A stretch of 64,000 nucleotides of DNA from Garcia nutans (Eukaryota; Streptophyta; Magnoliopsida; Malpighiales; Euphorbiaceae): the NCBI GenBank assembly GCA_947685225.1, contig CANTUV010000037.1, forward strand, positions 27,547,001 through 27,611,000. The letters are read 5' to 3'. The notes beneath the pieces were generated by a model. That model was given only the letters and a program-made list of their open reading frames with translations. It made no database searches and was not told the DNA's origin. Every line of letters begins with the position of its first letter. Within the stretch, counting starts at the first letter, position 1. This document shows positions 47,248-59,100 of the stretch, piece after piece. The position numbers and the translations under genes are program-made.

Positions 47248-49524
47248 TATTGCACTCAAATTAACTCTACCACAAAGCGTCACTCGCAAGTATACGAGGT
47301 AGTTGTAGCAAAGGTGATCGCCCCAAGGTCGTCTCACAAGGAAGCTAAAGTAGCTAATTGATTATCAGATTTTAAATAACAAGTAATGAATAAATTTAAA
47401 TTGCTAACAATTAATAAAGACAAATTGATCGAAGTTTAAAACAAATAAAAGTAAACTGAGCTGATGTTTTGATTCACTTAATAGAATGGTCTAAGGTTTG
47501 CACTTCTCTGCTACTTATATGTATGAACGGTTATTCCTCTTAACCAATTTAATTTCAAAGATTAAATCTCAAGCAACTTAATTAATTGAATAAAGGAAAT
47601 AAGCTCTCGCATTCAAACCTCTCTCAAATAATCTTGTTCCTATTGAAATAATCTTTTCCTAGGTTATATCTCTAATTCACCTAAGTCCTTAATTGAATTG
47701 TTCCAGCATTAGACTTCATCTATCAATCCATCATCTAATACCTAAAACACATAATTGGTGGCCAATCAATTATATATTAGCAGTAATTCATTCAATAAAG
47801 GCTTAAAGAAATAATTGAGTTAAGAGTAATAACCAATTCATACAATCATAGCAGATCCATACAAACCCTAGTCTAGATCAAATTAGTTCATAATGCTATC
47901 AAACATACTCATCTCATTAATATTCAAAGAAATCAATTTAGACATGATAATATCCATAAATACAATTCCAATGAAAATAAAGAGATAAAGTTCAAGAACA
48001 AAACCAAATTACAAACTCCCTGAAGCTTCTGAAGAATCTCTTGTTCAAATCTTGCAAGAAGGATGTATCAATGGCTAGAATAATCTAATCTAAGCTAGAT
48101 TAATCAAAGTGTAATCAAAATTAAAGAAAATAAAATGAAACCCTCAGTTCTTCTTCTTGACGGCTAAACAGCTCTCCAAAAACTCAACAACCCCCAACCC
48201 TAGCTTTTTTCTTTTTCTTTTATATGAAACCTCCGCTTAAAATCCGCATTGCCTTTGGTTCATGAGAGACGCGACCAAGTTGGATGAGACTTGGCCGTGT
48301 TGGAGGTCTTTGGAGGGACACGGCCACAAGCCTAGCCGTGTCCCTTGCTTGTGTTCACTACTGCCTGCTTTTCTTCTTTTCTTCTTTGGTTGAGTGACAC
48401 GGCCGTGTTGGAGGTTGACTTGGCCGTGTTGGACCATTTTAGAGGGACACGGCCAGTGACTTGGCCGTGTCCCTTGCCTGTGTCTTCTACTGATTGATTT
48501 TCTTCCTTTTGCTTTGGAACTGAGTGAGACACGGCCAAGCTTAAGCAACTTGGCCGTGTTTGAGCTTCTTTGGAGGGACACGGCCAGTGACTTGGCCGTG
48601 TCCCTTGAGTGTGTTCCTCTCTGTGTCTTGATCTTCTCTTTAACTTGGTATGGGACACGGCCACAAGCTTGGTCGTGTCCTCTGCCTGTGTCAGCTACTG
48701 TCCCTTTTTTCCTTCAATTTGGTTCCTTGGCTTTTTAACCTAAAACAAAACTTGAAACAAACTTTAAACAAGAATTAAATGAACATTAACCAACAAAATG
48801 TAAACACACACTAAAAACTAGGACAAAAACGACATAAACACTGAAATAAACTAAAATTACTAAAATTAATGAAAACACTAAATAAACATATTAAAACCAA
48901 CAAAATACCTAAAGAAAACAATATTTATCATAATAAACAAGACACAAATCTATAACAAAAACTAATAAAACAACTACCCCACACTTAAAACTTTGCTTGT
49001 CCTCAAGCAAATTCACATGGCATAAATTAAAAACTCAAACAACCATAACTATAATTCTAGTATATAAGATGAAATCCTTTTAGACTCAGCCATAAATAAT
49101 TGCAATTTCCTTCAATCAAGATTTTTTAACTCATTCATTAATCCAGACATACAATTCTTATCTCTCATCTAAGTGTTTCACTCGATTCAAAGGTTAATTC
49201 ACTCAAACCACTCATGACTGCATACTACCATAAACTTGCTTAATTATCCAATCTCCCTCACTAATTTTCTCAAGAAATAATCCGAAGGTCTTTTATTTGG
49301 ATGTAATGGGGCTAAGGTAAAGGTGTGAGAAAAGACATTTAAGCTGGAGCATCAAGAAATGGAGTATCTAAATTAGACAATACTCTCTCTAAGAAACTCA
49401 TAACTCCCTCAAATGGCATACTCACCAATCCCTTGATACTTTCACATACTTGCATACTTCAAGTACCTTATACTTTAACTAGTTCCCTTGATACGTTTTA
49501 AAAATTCATAATGCTAAAACATGT
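47248..49524 (-). mobile_element. Truncated Athila/Tat-like fragment F (minus)
   Basis: 47248-48972 is a minus-strand LTR of the A/B type: the plus strand starts TATTGCACTC, a changed TGTTGCGCTC, and ends AATAAAACA. Palindromic modules lie at about 48265-48680. 48973-49524 is the adjoining internal 3' region of the same family, with CTACCCCACACTT (the PPT complement). The rest of the element is missing. A short stretch (ACCTTATACTTTAACTAGTT) occurs on both sides of the right end, suggesting a repair-type junction rather than a TSD. Confidence 0.8.
48265..48680 (-). repeat. Palindromic modules of F LTR
   Basis: Alternating GGGACACGGCC and GGCCGTGTCCC halves form about five to six palindromes. 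Two overlapping minus-strand ORFs of 110-114 codons (48237-48581 and 48332-48664) read through these repeats in different frames and are not genes. Confidence 0.85.
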
Positions 49525-49781
49525 ACCTTATACTTTAACTAGTTGCCAGAAGATTGCGTTTGGCAATTTGGCATGCCATACGTGATAGGGTGAGACACTG
49601 GGTGTCACAGATATTGCTACGCCTCTGAGCTAGACACATTAGTGTCATTGTTGATGAGATACGATGTGGATGAGACACTGGATGTCACAGATATTGTTAT
49701 GTCCACTAGCGAGACACATTGGTATCACTACTGGAAAGATAGGCAAAAGCAATGGTTCCGGAACTATATTATTGTATAAGG
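49525..49781 (+). repeat. Inverted-repeat-bounded tandem array in E LTR
   Basis: The arms CCTTATAC...AGTTGCCAGAA (49525-49550) and TTCCGGAACT...GTATAAGG (49756-49781) can pair but do not share sequence with the arms of C, D and H. The interior holds two ~60-bp units with GAGACACTGG.TGTCACAGATATTG. TTGGGCCCAATG follows. Confidence 0.75.
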
Positions 49782-49995
49782 ATATTTGGGCCCAATGCAT
49801 GTGTTTGTGGATGGAAAATGATATATACATATACGGATAATGATAGTAAAGAAAAATGTAAAGAATAAAGTGTAAGAAATTAAATGACGCTTTTATTTTA
49901 AGTGTGATGTTTTGTATGCATATGGTAGGTAAGTTGTGAAGCATAATAAATATTCATGTGAATATTATGTATCCATATAAGTCATGTTTGTACTA

Positions 49996-50033
49996 CTCAG
50001 CTTTTAAGCTTAGCGCGGTTGTGTGAATCATGC
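49996..50033 (+). promoter_or_regulatory. Conserved LTR double hairpin, E 5' LTR
   Basis: CTCAGCTT-TT-AAGCTTAG has one mismatch in the stem. GCGCGGTT-GTGTG-AATCATGC is the decayed second hairpin. The 3' LTR copy is at 63268-63303. Confidence 0.6.
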
Positions 50034-50225
50034 AAGTTAGTAGATTGTTGTTCAAAAGATGTTGATTGGTTCGTACCAGACAGAGATTTGATTTGCTCTT
50101 AGACCAATTGAACAGAAGTAGTTTGAAATGTTTTGTAACAATGCATTCTTATAATATGTATATGTGCAGTATGTATATAGGTTATATGTACTGTATATAT
50201 ATAGAAAATGAGGGTGTTACATTTT

Positions 50226-50236
50226 TGTATCAGAGC
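50226..50236 (+). promoter_or_regulatory. PBS for initiator tRNA-Met, element E (degenerate)
   Basis: TGTATCAGAGC, lacking one G of TGGTATCAGAGC, four bases after the LTR end. Confidence 0.8.
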
Positions 50237-52324
50237 TTAGGTTTGATATTCTCAGCCTAAGTGGGTTTTTGAAAATGAAATGGAAATTTTGGAAAAGTGA
50301 AACGAGATGTAATACATGCATATGCATTGACACCTAGGTTGGCCTCAGATGTGACATTATGTGGCTTAATATGGGATGTGTTTTAATTATATGAGTTCGA
50401 TGATAGTGTGGGAAAATGAGGTTGCACATGATAGTAAAGCTAGAGAAAGAAATGAAATTGGAAAATTTAAAAAGTTTGTGTGATTGTTCAAAGAAGTGGA
50501 ATAATTGATAAGAAATTAAGTTTGTGAATGTTGTTTGAATTGAGTTATAATGTTATAAAAGAAAGCAAAATCCTTGCATATGGATAGAAAATAAATAAAT
50601 AAATAAATAAAATAATGTTGAATTAAATGAGTTATGCAGGTTATAGTGTATTGTGATAAAATGTGTATAAGTAAAAGATTGTAAGGAAAAGAAAAGTATA
50701 ATGAAAAGAGTGTGGAATGAAAAGTTAGTTTAACTAGAGTGGAATGAATGTTGATTTAATGAAATTTTATGCATGCATATTTAATGTTATTTGGTAAAAT
50801 TGTTGTAAGAGAGGAATGAATGAGAGTTTGGTAAGGCAAGATTGGAAATGTAGTTTTGTTGAATAATTGTATAGAATTGGTATGTGAATGAATATGTATG
50901 TATATATATATATATGAGTTATTGATGATAATGTTGTTGAATCATGTGTTTAGGCTAATGAAAAACAAGTGAATAAGAGTATATGTGCAATTTTGAGATG
51001 ATAAGACTGTGGAATAGTTTTGGTGAGATTTATAGTTTTATTTTATGAGATACAGGTAAGACTTATAGTTTGCATAGTCGTGTCTCAAAACCCTGTGATA
51101 GGGATTTGTTTATAACCTTAGAAAGTATGAAATGAGAAGAGAATTGCAAAAATGTGATGAGTTAAGGATAAATGAATGAATTATGAATGGTTATGGAAAA
51201 GAAAAGAGTAAATGGAATAATGTGAAAAAAAAAATGAATGATCTGAAAAGATGAATATTGACTGTATTCAATCATTAGCTTCAATAAGTTGAAATAAATA
51301 TTATTTATTATGATGGATCCAAAGAGAATTGGGATTTGAGAATAAGTTTGACCTAGTAGAGTTAGGTCATGAGTTAAGATAGAATGATAAATTTTAAACA
51401 AGCTAAGTTTTTGTTTGAATAGAGTAAGGCTATGATGTTGGTATTGTGATAGTTAGATCAACTGATCTAGATTATGGTAAGTTTATGAGTAATTATTGAG
51501 ATTCAAAATATATAGTTGTACTAAGAGTATGAGAGATATGTGACAATGTATATGATGTAACATTCTGATATGTGTATAGATATGAAATTAGTTAAGATAT
51601 ACCAGTTGTAAATGATTATAAGAGAAAGATGTTAATTATAGTGTGATTGGAATGCATATATACAAATGTTGGGTTGATGAATAACCTATGGGAATAAATC
51701 TTAATAAGGAAATAAAATTTTTGTTATTGTATAATGGTTATATTGAATTGGAAATTAATATGTGGTAGTTGTATAAAGAATGCGATCAGAGTGGGGATGT
51801 GTAAAATTATTATTTTAAGACTTGTTAATTGGAAATTGGGAATTGCTATCATTTGTGATTTTACAAATATCTATTTGTAAATATAAAAAAGGATAATTAA
51901 ATAGAGATACAATTTTGGAAATATGGTTGTGGTGACTAGATAGTCAGTATTAAGGTATAAATCAATAACCTTTAAATTTAAGATTATGAGAGTATATTTC
52001 ATAAGATGATGAAGTGATAAGATATTTTCAGTGTAATAGATGTGTGATGTGTATACACTAATGAGATGAACTGATTTTGTCTAATGACAGAGTGATGATA
52101 TGATGTTTTATCATGATTGTTATGATTAGAATGAAAAGTATAGTGATAAGCAGTGAATTTATGAAAAGGTAATTAAGAATAACCCTAAGGAGGAGAGTAG
52201 AGATTATGTGAATTGATGAAATAATGATTTGATGAGATGATTAATTTCATATGAGATTTTAAGATTGTGTTTTGATTTGGATGGTTTATTACCGTACTGA
52301 ATAATTTCTAGGACCAAATTATAT
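50237..52324 (+). other. Non-coding interior of element E
   Basis: About 2.1 kb without ORFs. It is related in blocks to the interior of C: the PBS-proximal 130 bp and 51320-51655. It ends with a PPT preceded by TTTCTAGGACCAAATTA, a changed form of the Tekay 3' signature. Confidence 0.65.
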
Positions 52325-52338
52325 AAGGGGGAGAGAAT
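52325..52338 (+). promoter_or_regulatory. PPT of element E
   Basis: AAGGGGGAGAGAAT directly before the 3' LTR start TGTAACATC. Confidence 0.85.
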
Positions 52339-53529
52339 TGTAACATCTTGATTTTTGAGATTCTTGATGTTTATAGTGAGAAACAGTGTGGTTTTGGATC
52401 CTACGGTGCATGGCATTAATGAGCCACGGCCGTGAAATCTGTTTTGGTTCTGTTTGAGGATTTATCCTAATATGACAGAAGCAGTTTATATCCCATGGGC
52501 ATGGCAATGAGGAGCCATGACCATGGCATTATGGATAAGACTGTTTGCGAAATCGACCTTAGCATGGTAGTGTGGACTTGAGACCCACAGGCTTATTATT
52601 AGGGGAGCCACGACCATGACCTTGGTTAAGGGTCAAAAAGGTATTTTAAAAAGTTAAAGATACTTATATTTTATTATTATTTTATTATGTATAAATAGAG
52701 GAGATAAGAGTAAAGAGATATTTTTATTTTCTTCTTCTTCTTCGGACATGCACTATGAGAGAAAGAGAGAGAGAGAGAGGAAGCCAAGGATTATCAAGAA
52801 TCTTGAAGGTTTCAAAGTTATTTTGAAACAGGTAACAAGAATTAAGACAAGAAGGATCAAGTGGAGAAGAGTGAAGTTTGAAAAGGGCTAAGGTTAGTGC
52901 ATATCAATCTCTCTATATAATATGTGTGTTGTGTGTGTCGTTAAAGGTGTGAAAGTGCGATTTTGAGATGCCATGGGCGTGGCCCTTGAGTGCCACAGCT
53001 GTGGGATTTTGAACCAACTCTGTTTGCTTGAGAATTTTGAAGAAACAGAGTTGTATTAGAAGCCACAGGCGTGGTCCTTGAAGTGCCACGGCCGTGGAAG
53101 TGGTTAAGGGTGTCTGATAGCCTTATTTTATATCCCACATGTGTGGACATGAGATGCCACGGCTATGAGGTGTTTTGATGATATTTTAGCCTAGTTTTAT
53201 GATATACGAGTACAGTATGTTGTTTAATATAGTCATATTTAGTAACTCTATATTGGACATTCATGAGTGAACATATAAGTGTGAATAGAGTGAAGAACTA
53301 TTATGAAATGTGATTTATGTGATATGGAAAGTGTATTGATAATGATATAAAAAGGAATATTAAATGATGAATATAAATACATAATGAGATAATATGATAT
53401 AATAGAAATGAGATGGAGATGATTATGTAAAATGAGGAAACATGATAAAATGCTAAAAATGTATTGTGTGCACCTTATACTTTAACTTGTTGCCAGAAGA
53501 TTGCGTTTGGCAGTTTCGCGTGCCATATG
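52339..53529 (+). repeat. E 3' LTR, part 1
   Basis: Matches 36349-36938, 46639-47247 and the start of part 3. TATA-like TATAAATAG is at about 52690. The left arm of the bounded array survives (53473-53499). The insertion of D and a deletion removed the array body and right arm. Confidence 0.9.
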
Positions 53530-53953
53530 TGTAACACCCCTACATCCTGTACACGCACACTACATAACACCACAATGTAATATACGTACACTGAATATAG
53601 GGACACTACAGTTTTCTTTAACATTTAAATCATTTTAGATGATAAGATATTCTTCCTCATTATATATTATAGCAAATAGAGTAATTAACTTGTAATATAA
53701 AACAAAATAGATATATATATATATATATTTACTTAATACGCAGCGGAATTTATAAAATATTTACATATATGAATACATTCAAATCCATATTTACAATTAT
53801 ACATATATTTACATTAGAATCCATACTTTACAAAATATAAAGAAGTTATACATGATTGGCAGCTTTTCTCTGATCTTTAAGTCCCAAAATAAATCCTTCA
53901 ATGTCTACTCTCACTCGGTCTCGAGGAACTCTCGGGTTCAACCCTGTCACCTA

Positions 53954-53990
53954 CGCGATCAACCACTATCGCGCTAAGCCAATGGCTTAG
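53954..53990 (-). promoter_or_regulatory. Conserved LTR double hairpin, D 3' LTR
   Basis: The minus strand shows CTAAGCC-ATT-GGCTTAG, then CGCGAT, an 8-nt loop, and ATCGCG, then TAGGTGACAGG. In the 5' LTR (61405-61441) single changes keep both stems paired. Confidence 0.78.
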
Positions 53991-54220
53991 TAGTACAAAG
54001 TATACTAACATTATGCTTTAATGCAATGCAATGCAATGTCATACATTTAACAATAGAGATAACCTCATAGATGGAAAGATAATATCACACCTTCATATTT
54101 CATAAATCATACACATATAAACATATCACATTTCAAAGTCATTCCATAGATCTTATTATTCAATTATTTTACCATTAATGAATCATATTTAAACAAAGAC
54201 AAGCATGGGCCCAAAAGACA

Positions 54221-54574
54221 CTAATATGTCATTCAATTTTCAGAGTTAATGCTTTGGTTTTGTTATCACATTTATCATTATCATTATCCCAACTAGGCTT
54301 CAAGGATTAGGTTCAACCAAGCTTCAAGGGGAACAAAGCATGCTAAGTATCAACCCCACTTGGCTTCAAGAACCAACCCAACCTAGCTTCAAGGGTTGTA
54401 ACATCTCAATTAGGCCTTCAAGGACTAGACCCAACCAAGCTTCAACGGGAGTAAAACATGTTAAACTTCTACCCAACTTGGCTTCAAGGATCAATTCCAA
54501 CCTAACTCCAAGAGATTGTTACTAATAGGCATGCCACCAATCAACAAAACTCTGAAAATGGAATAACACATTAG
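54221..54574 (-). repeat. Inverted-repeat-bounded tandem array in D 3' LTR
   Basis: Arms 54221-54247 and 54548-54574 match in inverted orientation at about 24 of 27 positions. The interior (plus strand) repeats ...GCTTCAAGG... about seven times, organised as two ~118-bp higher-order units. GGGCCCA lies just left of the outer arm. The 5' LTR copy is at 61672-62024. Confidence 0.85.
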
Positions 54575-55001
54575 ACACACAATTCATTCATTATTTCATT
54601 ATCAATTAGGCAAACATGCCTCATTAAAGTCATTATAGCCAATCACAATGGCTTTATATTCCATCACATCTCAATCCACATTATAACAATTCATCTTTCA
54701 AATACACAATCATTTACATCATCATATCCTTCACATTATACACATAGCATCATTGATATAAACATAACAAAGTACATTATTCATATAAGTCAACAATGTA
54801 ATAATGCAATATTTTTACTTACCTCAATAACAATTCACACAACTCTAAACACTTCCTTTTCCAAGATTCTTTTACTTCTTAGATCAATGACAAATCACTT
54901 TCTTCAAGACCTAATCCAAAAATAATAACATACACTTGCTTAGGGATACACATGAGATAATCAAGTTAAGAGTTAACTAGGGCAAACTCTAAACATGACA
55001 C

Positions 55002-55288
55002 GCTCAACCACACGAGCGTGTCCCTGACCGTGCCCTAACTCCACAACACATAAGCTTTTACACGCTCAAAACCACGGGCGTGTCACTGGGCGTGTAATAC
55101 ATTCTGCCTCTCTGAAAAATATCAACACGTCCAACAACGTGAGCGTGCTCATGGCCGTGTAAACTCTCCAATCTCACAGTAGCTATGACACGCTCAATAA
55201 CACGGACGTGTTAATGGTCTTGTCAAACCTACTGCCTCCAACACAATTGACACGCCTAAAACTCTGGACGTGCTCATGGGCGTGTCAG
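55002..55288 (-). repeat. Palindromic modules of D 3' LTR
   Basis: Imperfect inverted pairs such as GACACGCTC...GAGCGTGTC and ACACGCTC...GGGCGTGT occur about five times. The 5' LTR copy is at 62446-62743. They lie downstream of the putative TATA in LTR orientation, as in C. Confidence 0.82.
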
Positions 55289-56116
55289 GCCAAAAACTCA
55301 GATTCCGGCCAAAACAACAAAACACCCAACAAAACACTTCTTTTCACCAACATCCACTTCAAACAAACTTAACAAAACATACCCAAAAACCATCTTAAAC
55401 TTACAAAAACACCAAAACAACTCCACATCTATAACAAACACAAATCACAAATATCATCACAAAACCTTAAACACAAATACAACACCATCTCTTCCAACCA
55501 ACTTACTCTTTTCTTCAATCCATCCTTATAATCCATAATCAATTCAATCAAACACTCTTAAACATATCACAATCAAACAACACACCCTTAAATAATCTAT
55601 CAAACTCAAACACAACTTCAAATAAGCAAAGATTCAAAAGAGGACTTACCAAAGTAATGAAACTTCTTGAATCATCAACTTGATCACTTAGATCTTCCTT
55701 CAATTTGAGCTTAGAACCTTAAAATACTCTCTTGCTCTCTTGCTTTCTCTTGTCTTTGGATGAACCGGCCAACACCATGGAAAAGAAGAAAAGAACATAA
55801 AGAAACAAAGTCAAACTTCTCTTTAAATCTCTACCTAGTATTTCAATATGAGCAATTACCTAAACACCCTTTTACAAATTGTTTTGATTTCCTTTAAAGC
55901 ACTTGTCCTCTTTTAGTAATTTCACAAATCACAAATTAAAATATCTTCTTCCCTTGACCACCCATTTGACTTGCATATATGTTATTTATACTTCCATATA
56001 TACAACATATACACTTTCTTTAATTTCTTTTCTCTTGCAAATTAACATATACATTCAATCACATATAAAACAACAACAATATTCAAAACTTCTAAGGCAT
56101 ACATTGGGATATTTCA

Positions 56117-56130
56117 ATTCTCCCCCTCTA
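56117..56130 (-). promoter_or_regulatory. PPT of element D
   Basis: The minus strand AGAGGGGGAGAATT adjoins the 3' LTR and is preceded by TTCGAGGACAAAATTTC, the Tekay signature. Confidence 0.88.
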
Positions 56131-56162
56131 AAAAGAAATTTTGTCCTCGAAATTACCTGTCA

Positions 56163-59100
56163 TCAAGTCCGAAACAACTGAGGGTATTGATCTCGCATTG
56201 TTTGCTCACTCTCCCAAGTTGCCTCTTCTCTCCCATGATTCTTTCATAGAACCTTCACCAAAGGCACTTTCTTATTCCTCAACTCTTTCACTTCATGTGC
56301 CAGAATAGCAACTTGTTCTTCTTCAAATGTCAGATCTGGACTCATTTCGATAGATTCAATTGGCAAAACATGAGATGGATCCGACCTGTATCTCCTCAAC
56401 ATAGAAACATGGAATACGTTATGGATCCTATCCAACTCAGGTGGCAAAGCAAGCCGATAAGAACTTGGTCCAATTCTTTCCAATACTTCATAAGGTCCAA
56501 TGAAACGAGGACTCAGCTTCCCTCTTCGACCAAATCTCAAAATCTTTTTCCAAGGAGACACTTTCAAAAATACTTTGTCTCCCACATTATACTCAATATC
56601 TCTCCTCTTCAAATCTGAATAAGACTTCTGTCGGTCTGAAGCTACTTTCAACCTATCTCGAATCACTTTCACTTTCTCTTTAGTTTCTTTAACCAAATCA
56701 GGACCAATTAACTTACCTTCTCCAAGTTCATTCCAACATAGAGGTGTCCTACACCGTCTACCATACAATGCTTCGAATGGTGCCATACCAATGCTGGATT
56801 GATGACTATTATTGTAAGCAAATTCCACAAGTGGCAAGAATCTATCCCAACTTCCAAAGAAATCAATGACACAGCTTCTCAACATGTCCTCAATAATCTG
56901 TATCACTCTCTCTGATTGTCCATCTGTCTGCGGATGAAAGGCAGTGCTAAAGTGCAGTCGAGAACCCAAAGCACCATGTAAACTCTTCCAAAACCTTGAA
57001 GTTAACCGGGGATCTCGATCAGACACTAAAGAAATTGGGACACCATGCAACTTCACAATCTCATGGATATACAGCTCAGCTAACCTCTCCAGAGAATAAT
57101 CCATCCGAACTAGAAGAAAATGAGCTGTCTTAGTCAACCTATCAACAATTACCCAAATAGCATCATGCTTTCTTTGTGTCAATGGTAGACTAGACACAAA
57201 ATCCATTGTCACTCTTTCCCATTTCCATTCAGGCACTGATAAAGGTTGAAGTAATCCTGTTGGAACTTGATGCTCAGCTTTTACTTTCTGACATGTGAGA
57301 CATTTGGATACAAACTCCGCTATGTCTCTCTTCATACCAGACCACCAGTAATACTACTTCAAATCATGATACATCTTTGTATTGCCCGGATGCATAGCAA
57401 ATACTGACTGATGTGCTTCTTCTAAAATAATCCTTCTCAAATTAGCATCATCGGGTACACACAATCTGTTCTTAAACCAAAGACTCCCATCATTTCTCAC
57501 AATAAAATCTCGACTCTTTCCATTCTGACAATCTGAAACAATCTTTTGAATCTTCTCATCAACCACTTGAGCCTCTTTAATCTGATCCAACAATACCTGT
57601 TTCAATTGCAACTGTGCCAACAATGCACCATCATCACAAGATACAAAACTAACATGCAACGCTCTCAACTCAACAAGCAACAAGAGCAAATAAACAGTCA
57701 AACCTGCTAAAGACTTCCGACTCAAGGCATCAGCAACAACATTTGCTTTACCAGGATGATAATCAATCAAACAGTCGTAATCTTTAATCAATTCCAACCA
57801 TCTCCTCTGTCGGAGATTGAGCTCTCTTTGGACACCCAAATATTTTAAACTTTTATGATCCGTATAGATAAAACACTTCTCCCCAAACAAATAGTGTCGC
57901 CAAATCTTCAATGCAAACACAATGGCTGCTAACTCTAAATCATGGGTTGGATAATTGAGCTCATGCGGTTTCAACTGTCGAGAAGCATAAGCTATAACTT
58001 TACCTTCTTGCATCAAAACACAACCCAAACCATTATGTGAAGCATCACTGTAAATCACATATGGTTTATCTTCCACAGGTAAAGTAAGAACAGGTGCTTG
58101 AGTCAACATTTCTCTCAACTGTTCAAAGCTAGCCTGATACTGATCTGTCCACACAAATCTAACTCCCTTTCGAAGTAATCTAGTAAGTGGAGTAGCTATC
58201 AAAAAAAATCCTTTCACAAACCGTCGGTAATAGCCTGCCAAACCCAGAAAACTTCTAACTTCAGTCACAGACTTTGGTGGACTCCAATTCAAAATAGCTT
58301 CAACTTTACTCGGATCAACTCTAATACCCTCTGCTGAAACTATATGACCGAGAAAAGTTACTTGATCAAGCCAAAACTCACATTTCGACAGTTTAGCAAA
58401 CAAGTGCTTCTCTCTCAAAATCTGCAGCACAATCCGCAGATGCTTGTCATGCTCCTCCTCATTACGCGAATACACCAAGATATCATCGATAAAAACTACC
58501 ACAAACTGATCCAAATAGGGCCTAAATACCCTATTCATCAAATCCATAAAAGCTGCAGGTGCATTCGTCAAACCAAAAGGCATAACTAGAAACTCATAAT
58601 GCCCATACCTTGTACGAAAGGCTGTCTTAGGAACATCTTCAGCTCTGACCCTCAACTGATGGTACCCTGATCTCAAATCAATCTTGGAAAACACTGCTGC
58701 ACCCTTCAATTGATCAAAGAGATCATCAATTCTAGGCAAAGGATATTTATTTTTAATGGTCACCTTGTTCAATTGCCTATAATCGATACACAATCTCATA
58801 GTACCATCCTTCTTCTTCACAAATAAAACAGGAGCTCCCCACGGTGACACACTAGGGCGAACAAACCCTTTATCCAATAACTCCTGCAACTGCACCTTCA
58901 ATTCTCTCAATTCAGCAGGTGCCATTCTATAAGGAGTAATAGAGATAGGAGTGGTACCAGGCAATAATTCAATACCAAACACCACCTCTCTCTCTGGAGG
59001 TAACCCTAGCAACTCTTTTGGAAACACATCTGGAAACTCTGCAACTGTAGGTATACTATCAATTTGAGAACCCCTTACTCTAGTATCCACCACATGAGCA

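Larger units (their letters stand above)
49525..50221 (+). repeat. E 5' LTR, part 3
   Basis: The final LTR segment, ending AGGGTGTTACA at 50221. It contains the bounded array (49525-49781) and double hairpin (49996-50033). The 3' LTR (63082-63669) has about 180 bp near its end that this copy lacks. Confidence 0.85.
53530..56116 (-). repeat. Element D 3' LTR
   Basis: 2587 bp. On the minus strand it runs TGAAATATCCC (56116) to GGGTGTTACA (53530). A TATA-like TATAAAT lies at 55984-55990, palindromic modules at 55002-55288, the bounded array at 54221-54574 and the double hairpin at 53954-53990. Confidence 0.94.

Noticed and set aside
48237..48664. Overlapping minus-strand ORFs of 110 and 114 codons in F
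   Set aside because: Both read through the GACACGGCC modules in different frames; the repeats simply lack stops.
58344..58589. Plus-strand ORFs across 56295-60796
   Set aside because: Antisense shadows of the D gag-pol coding region.
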